The translations under genes were made by a program, and so were the position numbers. A model generated the notes under the pieces. It did no database searches. It was not told where the DNA came from and worked only from the letters and a program-made list of their open reading frames with translations. A stretch of 22,058 nucleotides of DNA from Oscillospiraceae bacterium (lineage in GTDB: Bacteria > Bacillota_A > Clostridia > Oscillospirales > Ruminococcaceae). The DNA lies in NCBI GenBank assembly GCA_017523995.1, contig JAFWUX010000144.1:1-22058 (forward strand), in the 5' to 3' direction. This document shows positions 1-7,390 of this stretch, in pieces (the first letter of the stretch is position 1; every line of letters starts with the position of its first letter).

Positions 1-186
1 CGCGCCGTGCGCGGCTCCGTATTGCTAAAGCATTCTGGTTACGCATTGCACTGCCGGAACGTCAATATAAAAGTTTTGATCAAACTTTTTCACCGCGCCG
101 TGCGCGGCTCCGTATTGCTAAAGCATTCTGGTTACGCATTGCGCTGCCGGAACGTCAATATAAAAGTTTTGATCAAACTTTTTCAA
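1..186. repeat. 93-bp tandem duplication (two units)
   Basis: Two head-to-tail copies of a 93-bp unit lie at about 1-93 and 94-186. I see a single difference inside the pair (A at 50, G at 143). Each unit ends in the palindrome-like AAAAGTTTTGATCAAACTTT, which recurs as the tail of the dispersed repeat at 3506-3707. Because 93 is divisible by three, the region is open in one frame and gives an artificial 31-residue peptide repeat; I do not regard it as coding. The left unit may be cut by the window edge, so more copies could lie outside. Confidence 0.9.
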
Positions 187-330
187 AAGTTTGCGGGTCA
201 AGGGCAGAGCCCTTGTCGCTCGTCGCAACGAGCGAAACTCCCCAGCGTTCGGGCTCGGGAAGATGGGAGTTTGAGGAAAGAGCCGTAGTTTGCCGCGCAA
301 ACTATAGCGCAGCGGGGTATCTTCCCTCAT
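160..330 (-). repeat. Multi-hairpin dispersed repeat, copy C (partial, inverted)
   Basis: Read on the minus strand this matches the distal half of the repeats at 3506-3707 and 21866-22058. Stem-loops are visible at 175-192 (AAACTTT / AAAGTTT), 199-215 (CAAGGGC-AGA-GCCCTTG) and 217-234 (CGCTCGT-CGCA-ACGAGCG). The stems differ from the other copies but stay paired, and the CGCA loop is kept. Beyond these come AAACTCCC (235-242) with GGGAGTTT (265-272), an alternative long-range stem GGGAAGAT (257-264) with ATCTTCCC (319-326), and TAGTTTG (286-292) with CAAACTA (298-304). The left end merges with the tandem duplication. Confidence 0.7.
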
Positions 331-341
331 TATAAAATAGC

Positions 342-367
342 ATCCGCGCAGCGGATACTTCTTTTTA
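342..367 (+). terminator. Possible small terminator hairpin
   Basis: ATCCGC-GCA-GCGGAT (342-356) is a perfect 6-bp stem with a 3-base loop, followed by ACTTCTTTTTA. It directly precedes the inverted-repeat element starting at 370. A similar ATCCGC/GCGGAT hairpin occurs upstream of valS near 3469. No plus-strand gene is visible upstream in this window, so its client is unknown. Confidence 0.4.
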
Positions 368-464
368 GCGGTGTCTCCGACGGATTTAAAATGGGGCGCT
401 GCCCCAAACCCCGCTTAAGGGCTATTAGCCCTTAAGAATCCCGCTTTTTATATTGGAATATAAG

Positions 465-515
465 TAAGCCGCTCAGATTTGCGTTTTGCAGTCTGGGCGG
501 CTTATACTTTTATCT
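465..515 (+). terminator. Terminator-like 13-bp hairpin
   Basis: TAAGCCGCTCAGA (465-477) pairs with TCTGGGCGGCTTA (492-504), one G-U pair included, followed by TACTTTTATCTTTT. It lies inside element 1. A near-identical AAGCCGCTC/GAGCGGCTT hairpin forms the terminator at 15886-15920. No plus-strand gene precedes it in the window. Confidence 0.45.
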
Positions 516-556
516 TTTCATTAGACAAAAGATAAAGGACGATCAAACAAAAATTC

Positions 557-607
557 ATCAGTTGCAAAGTGAATAGTGAATAGAGAAAAATGAAAAGTGG
601 AAAATAA
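557..607. repeat. Purine-rich heptamer tract
   Basis: A run of degenerate 7-base units (GTGAATA, GAGAAAAA, TGAAAAG) lies inside element 1. Closely similar tracts occur inside element 2 at about 6993-7026 and 7264-7303. This is low-complexity sequence without an open frame or a convincing promoter. Confidence 0.6.
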
Positions 608-645
608 TTGCCGCCAAATCAACGCTTTTACGCTGATTTGGCGGC
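597..645 (-). terminator. Rho-independent terminator of valS
   Basis: A perfect 12-bp stem, GCCGCCAAATCA (610-621) with TGATTTGGCGGC (634-645). Read on the minus strand it is followed by AATTATTTTCC, a U-rich tail. It is the first strong hairpin with a U tract downstream of the valS stop (743), about 100 bases away. It lies inside element 1, so the element seems to supply the terminator for valS, and for ileS-valS if they are co-transcribed. Confidence 0.7.
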
Positions 646-742
646 TTCGTTCTTTCCATATATCAAATGGGGTCTGGGGATAATTATTCCCAGCTGGGGT
701 TTGGGGACAGAGTCCCCATTACTGATCCGTCGAAGACACCTC

Positions 743-3439
743 TTACAGGGCGCTGAGCATGTCTTTGAGGTTCTGGATCAGGGCTGTGATCTTTGCCTCG
801 CGGTCACGGATATCGTTGACAACCTTTTCCGGTGCCTTCGAGATAAAGCTCTCATTCGCAAGCTTTGCCTTGACAAATTCCAGCTCCTTCTCCGCCTTCT
901 CGAGATCCTTCGTGATTCTTGCACGCTCGCTCTCAACGTCAATCAGTTCCTTGAGCGGCATGCAGAGCTTTGCATCTGCCGTTGCAACCGTCACCATGCC
1001 GGAAAGATCCTCCGGCTCGCTGCTGACTGCCGTCACGCCCGATGCGCCTGCAAGTCTTGCAAGGAAATCGCCTGCCTCGGCATACTGCTCCGGATTTGCG
1101 GTGATGATCGTGATATGCGACTTCTTGGAATTCGGAACCTTGTGCTCCGAGCGGCACTCACGGACAGCCTTGACAGCCTCCATGATCTTTTCCATTCGCG
1201 CTTCTTCCTCCGGGAACTGCAGCTCCGGACGAACCTCCGGCCAGCTCTGCAGCATCAGGAAGCCCTTGTCATGCGGCAGTGCCTGATAAATCTCCTCGGT
1301 GATGAACGGCATGAACGGATGCAGAAGCTTCAGGATATCGCGGAGAACATATGCAAGCACGTTCTCGACATTCTTCTTCTTTTCCGCATCATCACCGTTG
1401 AAGCGGTTTTTCGCCAGCTCGATATACCAGTCGCAGAAGCTGCTCCAGATGAAGTCATAAATCTTCTGCGCGGCAACACCCATCTCGAAGTGCTCGAGAT
1501 TATAGGTCACCTCGCGGATGACGCTGTTCAGGCGGGTGAGAAACCACTTATCCTCGAGTGCAAGCTCCTCCGGCAGACGAATCTCGTTAATCGACATGTT
1601 CATCAGCAGGAAGCGCGATGCATTCCAGATCTTGTTGGTGAAGTTGCGCATTGCGAGAATCTTCTCCTCGCTGTAGCGCATGTCATTTCCGGGCGAGCTG
1701 CCCTGCACGAGCATGAAGCGCAGTGCATCGGCGCCGTACTGCTCGATGACCTCGAGCGGATCAATGCCGTTGCCGAGCGACTTGGACATCTTTCTGCCCT
1801 GTGCATCACGGACGATGCCGTGGATGACAACCTTCGAGAACGGTGCCTTGCCGGTGTAGGCAAGTCCGGAGAAGATCATTCTGCTGACCCAGAAGCCGAT
1901 GATATCATAGCCGGTGACCAGCGTGCTCGTCGGGTAGAAATAATTGTAATCCGGATTTTCGGTATCCGGCCAGCCGAGAATGGAGAACGGCCAGAGTGCC
2001 GAGGAGAACCATGTATCCAGTGTATCCGGATCCTGTATCAGGTTGGTGCTGCCGCACTTTGCACACTTGCACGGTGCGGTTTTTGCGACGTTGGTCTCGC
2101 CGCAGTCATCGCAGTACCACGCGGGAATGCGGTGTCCCCACCAGAGCTGACGGGAAATGCACCAGTCGCGGGTGTTCTTCATCCAGTTGAGGTAGCTCTT
2201 GGTGAAACGCTCCGGCACGAACTGAATCTCGCCTGCCTCTGCTGCCTTGACAGCCGGCTCTGCGAGCGACTTCATGCGGACAAACCACTGCTTCGAGATC
2301 ATCGGCTCGATGGTCGAGTGGCAGCGGTAGCAGGTGCCGACATCGTGCTTTAAGTCCTCGACCTCTTTCAGCAGGCCGAGTGCCTCCAGATCGGCGACGA
2401 TCGCCTTGCGCGCCTCATCGGTGGTCATGCCTGCGTACTTGCCGCAGTCCAGAACCTCGGGCTCGCCCTCTGTCAGGCGGTTGCTCTCCTTGAGTGCATT
2501 GTATTCCGCGACATCCTCCTTGCCGGTCATGTGGCCGTCATAGGTGAAGCAGCGGACCATCGGCAGATTGTGGCGTCCGCCGACCTCAAAGTCATTGGGG
2601 TCATGTGCCGGTGTGATCTTCACGACACCGGTTCCCTTTTCCATATCGGCATGCTCATCGCAGACGATCGGGATTTCCTTATCCAGCAGCGGCAGAATGA
2701 CATGGCAGCCGTGCAGATGCTTATAGCGCGGGTCCGCCTCGTTGATTGCAACAGCAGTATCGCCGAGCATGGTCTCCGGACGGGTGGTCGCGATTTCGAG
2801 GAACTCACCGGTCTCCTTGACCTTGTAGAGGATGTGCCAGAAGTGGCCGTTCTTCTCCTCATATTCGACCTCTGCATCCGAGATTGAGGTGTCACACTTG
2901 GGACACCAGTTGACCATACGGTTGCCGCGGTAGATCAGCTTTTCGTTGTAAAGCTTGACGAAAACCTCCAGAACCGCCTTGGAGCACTGCTCATCCATTG
3001 TGAAGTGCTCGCGCTCCCAGTCGCAGGAGCTGCCGAGGGTACGGAGCTGCTGCACGATGCGGTTGCCGAACTTTTCCTTCCATGCCCATGCGCGCTCCAT
3101 GAACTGATCTCTGCCGAGATCGGCTTTGGTCAGACCCTCCTTGCGCATTGCCTCGACGATCTTTGCCTCGGTCGCGATGGCGGCGTGGTCGGTGCCCGGA
3201 ATCCAGAGTGCTGCATAGCCCTGCATTCTCTTGAAACGGATCAGGATATCCTGCATGGTGTTATCGACCGCATGTCCCATGTGAAGCTGTCCGGTGACAT
3301 TCGGGGGCGGCATGGAGATCGAATAAGGCTTCTTTTTCGGATCAATGATACCGCGGAAGCAGCCGTTCGATTCCCACGCCTCATAGGTGCGCTTTTCGAC
3401 CTCTCCCGGGTTATATGTCTTTGGTAATTCTCTGTTCAT
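743..3439 (-). CDS. valS: Valyl-tRNA synthetase (ValRS)
   Basis: This cytoplasmic class I synthetase charges tRNA-Val. The 898-residue length is normal. Visible are the HIGH motif as HMGH (residues 53-56), the editing-domain signature TTRPETMLGDTAV (218-230), zinc-type cysteine pairs (C179/C182, C443/C446), DWCISRQLWWG (425-435), KMSKS (550-554) and the typical C-terminal coiled-coil arm (about 830-898) starting near ELIDVESERARI. I chose the ATG at 3439 because AAAGGA lies about nine bases upstream and the family starts near NRELPKTYNP. An in-frame ATG at 3526 would add 29 residues encoded by repeat sequence. It follows ileS on the same strand after 304 bases of repeat. I see no T-box leader and no clear promoter of its own, so read-through from ileS is plausible. 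Confidence 0.98.
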   Translation of the reverse strand: MNRELPKTYNPGEVEKRTYEAWESNGCFRGIIDPKKKPYSISMPPPNVTGQLHMGHAVDNTMQDILIRFKRMQGYAALWIPGTDHAAIATEAKIVEAMRKEGLTKADLGRDQFMERAWAWKEKFGNRIVQQLRTLGSSCDWEREHFTMDEQCSKAVLEVFVKLYNEKLIYRGNRMVNWCPKCDTSISDAEVEYEEKNGHFWHILYKVKETGEFLEIATTRPETMLGDTAVAINEADPRYKHLHGCHVILPLLDKEIPIVCDEHADMEKGTGVVKITPAHDPNDFEVGGRHNLPMVRCFTYDGHMTGKEDVAEYNALKESNRLTEGEPEVLDCGKYAGMTTDEARKAIVADLEALGLLKEVEDLKHDVGTCYRCHSTIEPMISKQWFVRMKSLAEPAVKAAEAGEIQFVPERFTKSYLNWMKNTRDWCISRQLWWGHRIPAWYCDDCGETNVAKTAPCKCAKCGSTNLIQDPDTLDTWFSSALWPFSILGWPDTENPDYNYFYPTSTLVTGYDIIGFWVSRMIFSGLAYTGKAPFSKVVIHGIVRDAQGRKMSKSLGNGIDPLEVIEQYGADALRFMLVQGSSPGNDMRYSEEKILAMRNFTNKIWNASRFLLMNMSINEIRLPEELALEDKWFLTRLNSVIREVTYNLEHFEMGVAAQKIYDFIWSSFCDWYIELAKNRFNGDDAEKKKNVENVLAYVLRDILKLLHPFMPFITEEIYQALPHDKGFLMLQSWPEVRPELQFPEEEARMEKIMEAVKAVRECRSEHKVPNSKKSHITIITANPEQYAEAGDFLARLAGASGVTAVSSEPEDLSGMVTVATADAKLCMPLKELIDVESERARITKDLEKAEKELEFVKAKLANESFISKAPEKVVNDIRDREAKITALIQNLKDMLSAL

Positions 3440-3505
3440 CGAACTTATCCTTTCAGGTAAAGAGGAATCCGCTGAGCGGATATGTATGCCGGTCGGCGGC
3501 TGATT

Positions 3506-3707
3506 GTGAATTGCGCTGCAATTCACTTAGGGGAGCCCTCTATCGCAGGGCTCCCCTCTCCGGAAAACGATCCGCCGGATCGTTTTCCCGGATTCACCCC
3601 TGCGGAGCTCCTTCGATGGGGGATTTCGCACTCTGCGGAGTGCGACCAGAGGCTCCTCGCCTCTGGACTCATCGCAAACTTTTGAAAAAGTTTGATCAAA
3701 ACTTTTA
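3506..3707 (+). repeat. Multi-hairpin dispersed repeat, copy A
   Basis: About 200 bp holding six consecutive stem-loops: (1) 3506-3526 GTGAATTGC/GCAATTCAC; (2) 3530-3556 GGGGAGCCCT/AGGGCTCCCC; (3) 3559-3592 TCCGG+AAAACGATCC paired with GGATCGTTTT+CCGGA around a one-base bulge; (4) 3627-3644 CGCACTC-TGCG-GAGTGCG; (5) 3646-3666 CCAGAGGC/GCCTCTGG; (6) 3676-3693 AAACTTT/AAAGTTT. It fills the ileS-valS gap. The copy at 21866-22058 is collinear and in the same orientation; 160-330 is a partial inverted copy. No open frame or protein signal is seen. Family name unknown to me. Confidence 0.92.
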
Positions 3708-3743
3708 TTTCGGCTTCGCCGCCGGCGTTTACATTGTGATGCC

Positions 3744-6700
3744 TTATTTCTTCAGGCTGATGTGGGCTTTTCTGCCGTCCTCATAGTCAATGTCATATTC
3801 GGTATCGGCAGCCGTGATCTCGCCGATGCTGCTCAGCGTCTCGCCGCAGATATACTCTGCCCATGCCTGCGGATAATCGCCGGTCAGGGAGAGCGTGATG
3901 CGGTCGGTGATTGCGCAGTTCATCTTGCGGCGCGCATCCTGAATGCTGCGGACGATATCACGCGCAAAGCCTTCATCGCGCAGTTCATCCGTGATTGTCA
4001 GATCAAGCGCGACAACAATGCCCTTTTCGCTTGCCACATGCTGACCCGCCTTTGCATTGTAGGTCACAAGGATGATCTCTGCATCGAAGGTCTCCTTTGC
4101 GCCGTTGATTTCGAGCTCTGCACCGTTTGCGGTCAGCGCGAACTTGTTGCTCTTGATCGCCTTGATGATCTCCGGCACACGCTGCGGATAACGGTCGCGG
4201 ATTTCGTTGAAGTTCGGTGCATACTTGACCTCAGCCACGCTGTCAACGCTCTCGAGCACCTCAACCTGCTTGACATTCAGCTCCTCGGCGATGATATCGC
4301 GGAATGCTTCGATGACAGGCACGCCTGCCGGATCGGAGATTGCAACGCCCAGCTTTGTCAGCGGCTGACGGTTCTTGACATTGTTCTTGCTGCGGATCGA
4401 ACGTGCAAGATAGATCACGCTGCGGACAAGCTTGACCTGCTCGAGCAGCTCGTCATCGCGGAAGTTCTCCGGAATCTCCGGGAAGCTGTCGAGATGGACA
4501 GAGAAGCCGTCGGTCAGCGTCTGATAAATCTTCTCGGAAATGATCGGTGCGACCGGTGCGAAGAGCTTGGTTGTGTTCACGAGGACATAGTACAGCGTCT
4601 CATATGCATTGCGCTTGTCCTCGGACATGCCCTTATCCCAGAAGCGGCGTCTGGAGCGGCGGATGAACCAGTTGGTCAGGCCGTCTACCAGCTCGATCAG
4701 GCTGTCAACATACTTGTTGACAAAATATGCATCCATATTCGTCCGGATCGTGTTCGTGACCTCATAGAGCTTTGCGAGCATCCAGCGGTCAAGCTGATTG
4801 TCGCTCTTGGGCGGCGTCAGCGTCTCCGGCTTGAAGTCATCAATGTTTGCATAGGAGATAAAGAAGTTGCAGGCGTTCCAGTAAGGCAGAATGATCTGCT
4901 GATATGCATCCTGAATGCCGTTGTCATCAAAGAGCAGGTCGCCGATCAGCATGGCATTCGTCTGATAGAGATACAGTCTGAATGCGTCGGTGCCGTACTG
5001 CTTCATCAGCAGCATCGGGTCGGTGTAGTTCTTCGAGGACTTGGAGAGCTTCTTGCCGTCCTTTGCAAGAATGGTGCCGTGTACAACGCAGTTCGAGAAG
5101 CAGGGCTTATCAAACAGCGCAACGGAGAGAACGTGCAGATAATAGAACCAGCAGCGGATCTGACCGGTGTACTCGACGATGAAATCGCTCGGGAAGTGGG
5201 AATCGAACCATTCCTTGTTCTCGAACGGATAGTGCTTCTGTGCGAACGGAACCGAGCCGCTCTCAAACCAGCAGTCCAGAACCTCCGGCACACGAACCTT
5301 TGTACCGGTGCAGCCCGGGCAGGTGCACTTGAATGTGACCTTGTCCATATACTGACGGTGCAGGTTCTCGAGGCGGATGCCGCTTGCCTGCTCGATCTCA
5401 TCAATGCTGCCGAGGACGGTTCTGTCTCCGCACTTGTCGCACTCCCAGATCGGGATCGGGGTGGACCAGTAGCGGTTTCTGGAGATATTCCAGTCGCGGG
5501 CATTCTCCAGCCACTTGCCGAATCTGCCGTGCTTGACAGTCTCCGGAACCCAGTTGATATCCTCATTGTAGGCGATCAGCTTATCCTTGATCTTGCCGAC
5601 ATTGAAGTACCATGCGTCCATTGCCTTGTAGATCAGCGGACGCTTGCAGCGCCAGCAGTGCGGATAGTTATGCTCGATTGTGCCGTCTGCGACTGCCTTG
5701 CCCGCATCATAGAGGAAGCGGATGACAGTCGGGTTCATCTCGATGACGTTCTTTTCGGCATCCTTCTCGTAGAAATCGGTGATTTCCTCGGTGAAGCGGC
5801 CCTTTGCGTCAACCGGATTGACCAGCGGGATATTGTTGTTCTTGCAGGTCCAGTAGTCATCTTCACCGAATGCCGGTGCGGTGTGAACGATACCGACACC
5901 CTCATCGGAGCCGACATAATCTGCCGTGACAACTCTGAATGCGCCCTGCTCCTTCAATTCTGCAAAATACGGGAACAGCGGCTCATAGGTTCTGCCGACA
6001 AGCTCTGCGCCCTTGCAGGATTTGACAATCACCGGCTTTTTGCCGAAGATCTTTTCATACTTCGGGAGCACGTTTGTGCAGGCGATGAAGATCTCCTCCC
6101 CGACATCGACGAAGGAATAATCCAGCGCCTCACCGACTGCCAGACAGAGGTTCGAGGGCAGTGTCCACGGGGTGGTTGTCCATGCGAGGAAGAACACCGG
6201 CTTGCCGTCGATGACTTCTTCCGTGCGGAACTTCGTGATAATCCATCTGTCCTGACGCGGACGGGTGGAATCGGATTCTCTTGTATCAGAGATGGAAAGC
6301 GAGGTCTCGCAGTGTGTGCAGTAAGGGGTGACGCGGTAATCGCGGTAGATCAGACCCTTGTCATAGCACTGCTTGAATGCCCACATGACACTTTCCATAA
6401 AGGTGGGATTCATGGTCTTGTATGCGCCGTCATAATCAACCCAGCGCGCCATCTGCTCGACATACTCTTTCCATGCCTCATTGTTGCCGGAAACGATCTC
6501 GTAGCACTTCTCGTTGAATTTGTCGATGCCGAGGCTGTTCTCAATGATGTTCTTATCATTGATGCCGAGCTGCACCTCTGCCTGATTCTCAATCGGCAGA
6601 CCGTGGCAGTCCCAGCCCCATACTCTGGGAACCTTGTAGCCGCGCATGGTCCAGTAACGGGCGATCAGATCCTTGATAAACGAAACGAGGATCGTGCCGT

Positions 6701-6866
6701 GGTGCGGCTTTCCGGTCGGAAACGGGGGACCGTCATAAAAGACGACTTCCTCTGCGTTCTCCTTGTTGACGGATTTCTCGAAAACCGATTCATCCTTCCA
6801 GAACTTCAGGATGTTCTCCTGAATTTCCGTGATATTCGGCTTTCCTGCAAGCTCTTGATACTTCAT
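3744..6866 (-). CDS. ileS: Isoleucyl-tRNA synthetase, type 2 (eukaryote-like)
   Basis: This enzyme charges tRNA-Ile in the cytoplasm. At 1040 residues it has the length of the long, eukaryote-like IleRS2 branch, and the stretch WNISRNRYWSTPIP (459-472) is characteristic of that branch. Other landmarks are GWDCHGLPIE (84-93), editing-domain TTTPWTLPSN (230-239), zinc-type cysteines (476/479, 514-519) and KLSKS (606-610). The HIGH position reads H55-H56-G57-T58, so the final histidine of HxGH is threonine. I chose the ATG at 6866: AGGAAAAGGTGAG lies just upstream, and the promoter predicts a transcript start near 6926, which excludes the longer ATG at 6944. The ATG at 6917 would leave almost no leader. 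IleRS2 enzymes are generally less sensitive to mupirocin; resistance here is an inference. Confidence 0.97.
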   Translation of the reverse strand: MKYQELAGKPNITEIQENILKFWKDESVFEKSVNKENAEEVVFYDGPPFPTGKPHHGTILVSFIKDLIARYWTMRGYKVPRVWGWDCHGLPIENQAEVQLGINDKNIIENSLGIDKFNEKCYEIVSGNNEAWKEYVEQMARWVDYDGAYKTMNPTFMESVMWAFKQCYDKGLIYRDYRVTPYCTHCETSLSISDTRESDSTRPRQDRWIITKFRTEEVIDGKPVFFLAWTTTPWTLPSNLCLAVGEALDYSFVDVGEEIFIACTNVLPKYEKIFGKKPVIVKSCKGAELVGRTYEPLFPYFAELKEQGAFRVVTADYVGSDEGVGIVHTAPAFGEDDYWTCKNNNIPLVNPVDAKGRFTEEITDFYEKDAEKNVIEMNPTVIRFLYDAGKAVADGTIEHNYPHCWRCKRPLIYKAMDAWYFNVGKIKDKLIAYNEDINWVPETVKHGRFGKWLENARDWNISRNRYWSTPIPIWECDKCGDRTVLGSIDEIEQASGIRLENLHRQYMDKVTFKCTCPGCTGTKVRVPEVLDCWFESGSVPFAQKHYPFENKEWFDSHFPSDFIVEYTGQIRCWFYYLHVLSVALFDKPCFSNCVVHGTILAKDGKKLSKSSKNYTDPMLLMKQYGTDAFRLYLYQTNAMLIGDLLFDDNGIQDAYQQIILPYWNACNFFISYANIDDFKPETLTPPKSDNQLDRWMLAKLYEVTNTIRTNMDAYFVNKYVDSLIELVDGLTNWFIRRSRRRFWDKGMSEDKRNAYETLYYVLVNTTKLFAPVAPIISEKIYQTLTDGFSVHLDSFPEIPENFRDDELLEQVKLVRSVIYLARSIRSKNNVKNRQPLTKLGVAISDPAGVPVIEAFRDIIAEELNVKQVEVLESVDSVAEVKYAPNFNEIRDRYPQRVPEIIKAIKSNKFALTANGAELEINGAKETFDAEIILVTYNAKAGQHVASEKGIVVALDLTITDELRDEGFARDIVRSIQDARRKMNCAITDRITLSLTGDYPQAWAEYICGETLSSIGEITAADTEYDIDYEDGRKAHISLKK

Positions 6867-6932
6867 TTTTTCACTCACCTTTTCCTGACGGGAGCTGTTC
6901 TCTTTAACTCCTGCCATAATTATGCATCCTAC

Positions 6933-6961
6933 ATTATAACACAAATACCCGCGCTTGTCAA
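6933..6961 (-). promoter_or_regulatory. Sigma-A promoter of ileS
   Basis: On the minus strand TTGACA (6961-6956), a 17-base spacer and TATAAT (6938-6933) match the consensus at all 12 positions. The predicted start near 6926 gives a ~60-base leader before the ATG at 6866. That is far too short for a T-box, so ileS appears not to be under T-box control. Element 2 begins only ten bases upstream of the -35 box. Confidence 0.92.
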
Positions 6962-6970
6962 TATATCAGC

Positions 6971-7353
6971 GGTATCTCCGATGGATTTATACGAATGAAA
7001 AATGAAAAATGAGAAATGAGAAATTAAGGTATCGCTTTGCGATGATTCATAATGGGGACGCTGTCCCCAAACCCCTGCTGGGGTCATTGACCCCAGACCC
7101 CATGTTTATGTGTGGATAGAATGAAGCTGCTCCTGTGTTCGTAAGCGGGTGCGGTTACGTATTGTGCGCCGGAGCACAACATATCGAAAGATTTGATCAA
7201 ACTTTGATATTGACGCTCCGGCGACTTCGTTCTGTTTCAGCATAAATATGGGGCGGGAGTACGAGTGAATAATGAATAGAGAAAAGTGAAAAGTGAATAA
7301 CAAAATGGGTTTTGGGGGCGAGCAGCCCCCATTTCTGATCCATCGGAGATACC
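6971..7353. mobile_element. MITE-like element 2 with terminal inverted repeats
   Basis: GGTATCTCCGATGGAT (6971-6986) and GATCCATCGGAGATACC (7337-7353) are inverted repeats enclosing ~383 bp without a gene. Inside, in order: a heptamer purine tract, hairpin GGGGAC/GTCCCC, near-perfect palindrome CTGGGGTCATTGACCCCAG, a stretch resembling the tandem unit at 1-186 (GGTTACGTATTG, GATTTGATCAAACTTT), a 9-bp stem (7167-7175 with 7215-7223), ACTTCGTTCT as in element 1, a second heptamer tract and a terminal G-run hairpin. Its right end abuts the terminator of the export operon. No target-site duplication or transposase is visible. It fills most of the 590-base gap between ileS and that operon. Confidence 0.5.
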
Positions 7354-7356
7354 TAT

Positions 7357-7390
7357 AAAAAGCGCCCGCGGCGACTGTGCACCGCAGGCG
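7357..7390 (-). terminator. Rho-independent terminator of the export operon
   Basis: On the minus strand CGCCTGCGG (7390-7382) pairs with CCGCGGGCG (7371-7363), one G-U pair, followed by CTTTTTATA. It lies about 65 bases after the permease stop and immediately before the end of element 2. A further hairpin without a U tract (GCTTC-GCCGC/GCGGC-A-GAAGC, 7424-7447) sits between stop and terminator. Confidence 0.8.

Larger units (their letters stand above)
370..740. mobile_element. MITE-like element 1 with terminal inverted repeats
   Basis: The left end GGTGTCTCCGACGGAT (370-385) and the right end GATCCGTCGAAGACACC (724-740) are imperfect inverted repeats. Inside there is no gene but a string of hairpins: GGGGC/GCCCC, CTTAAGGGC/GCCCTTAAG, a 13-bp stem (465-477 with 492-504), an AT-rich 12-bp stem around 509-537, a purine-rich heptamer tract, a perfect 12-bp stem at 610-645, then G-run hairpins near 668-718 that mirror those of the left end. 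Its right end is two bases from the valS stop codon. I see no target-site duplication and no transposase. It resembles 6971-7353 in size, ends and module order. 'Mobile' is inferred from the ends and recurrence. Confidence 0.5.

Noticed and set aside
7..288. A 93-codon frame with a 31-residue internal repeat at the left edge.
   Set aside because: The peptide repeat follows from the 93-bp tandem duplication; no ribosome binding site or promoter, and the same DNA is found in non-coding repeats elsewhere.
1..400. CRISPR array suspected from repeated short palindromes.
   Set aside because: Repeats are tandem or dispersed without regular unique spacers, and no cas gene is present.
608..2353. A 581-codon plus-strand frame opposite valS.
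   Set aside because: Same antisense artefact; it starts inside the terminator hairpin and has no recognisable domain.
3440..3526. A longer valS start at 3526.
   Set aside because: The extra 29 residues are encoded by repeat DNA, and the ATG at 3439 has a proper ribosome binding site and fits the family's N-terminus.
3440..3743. T-box or other riboswitch upstream of valS, suggested by the many hairpins.
   Set aside because: The hairpins belong to a repeat that also occurs at 21866-22058 and 160-330; no T-box specifier or antiterminator pattern was seen.
6867..6944. A longer ileS start at 6944.
   Set aside because: It lies upstream of the transcript start predicted from the consensus promoter; the ATG at 6866 has a good ribosome binding site.
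3762..6998. A plus-strand open frame of 1078 codons running opposite the whole of ileS.
   Set aside because: It is a mirror of ileS: codon bias against TTA, CTA and TCA removes antisense stops. The protein is Cys/Leu/Arg/Asp-rich without domains and has no ribosome binding site. Similar mirrors lie opposite valS, the adaptors, mreB and the dockerin gene.
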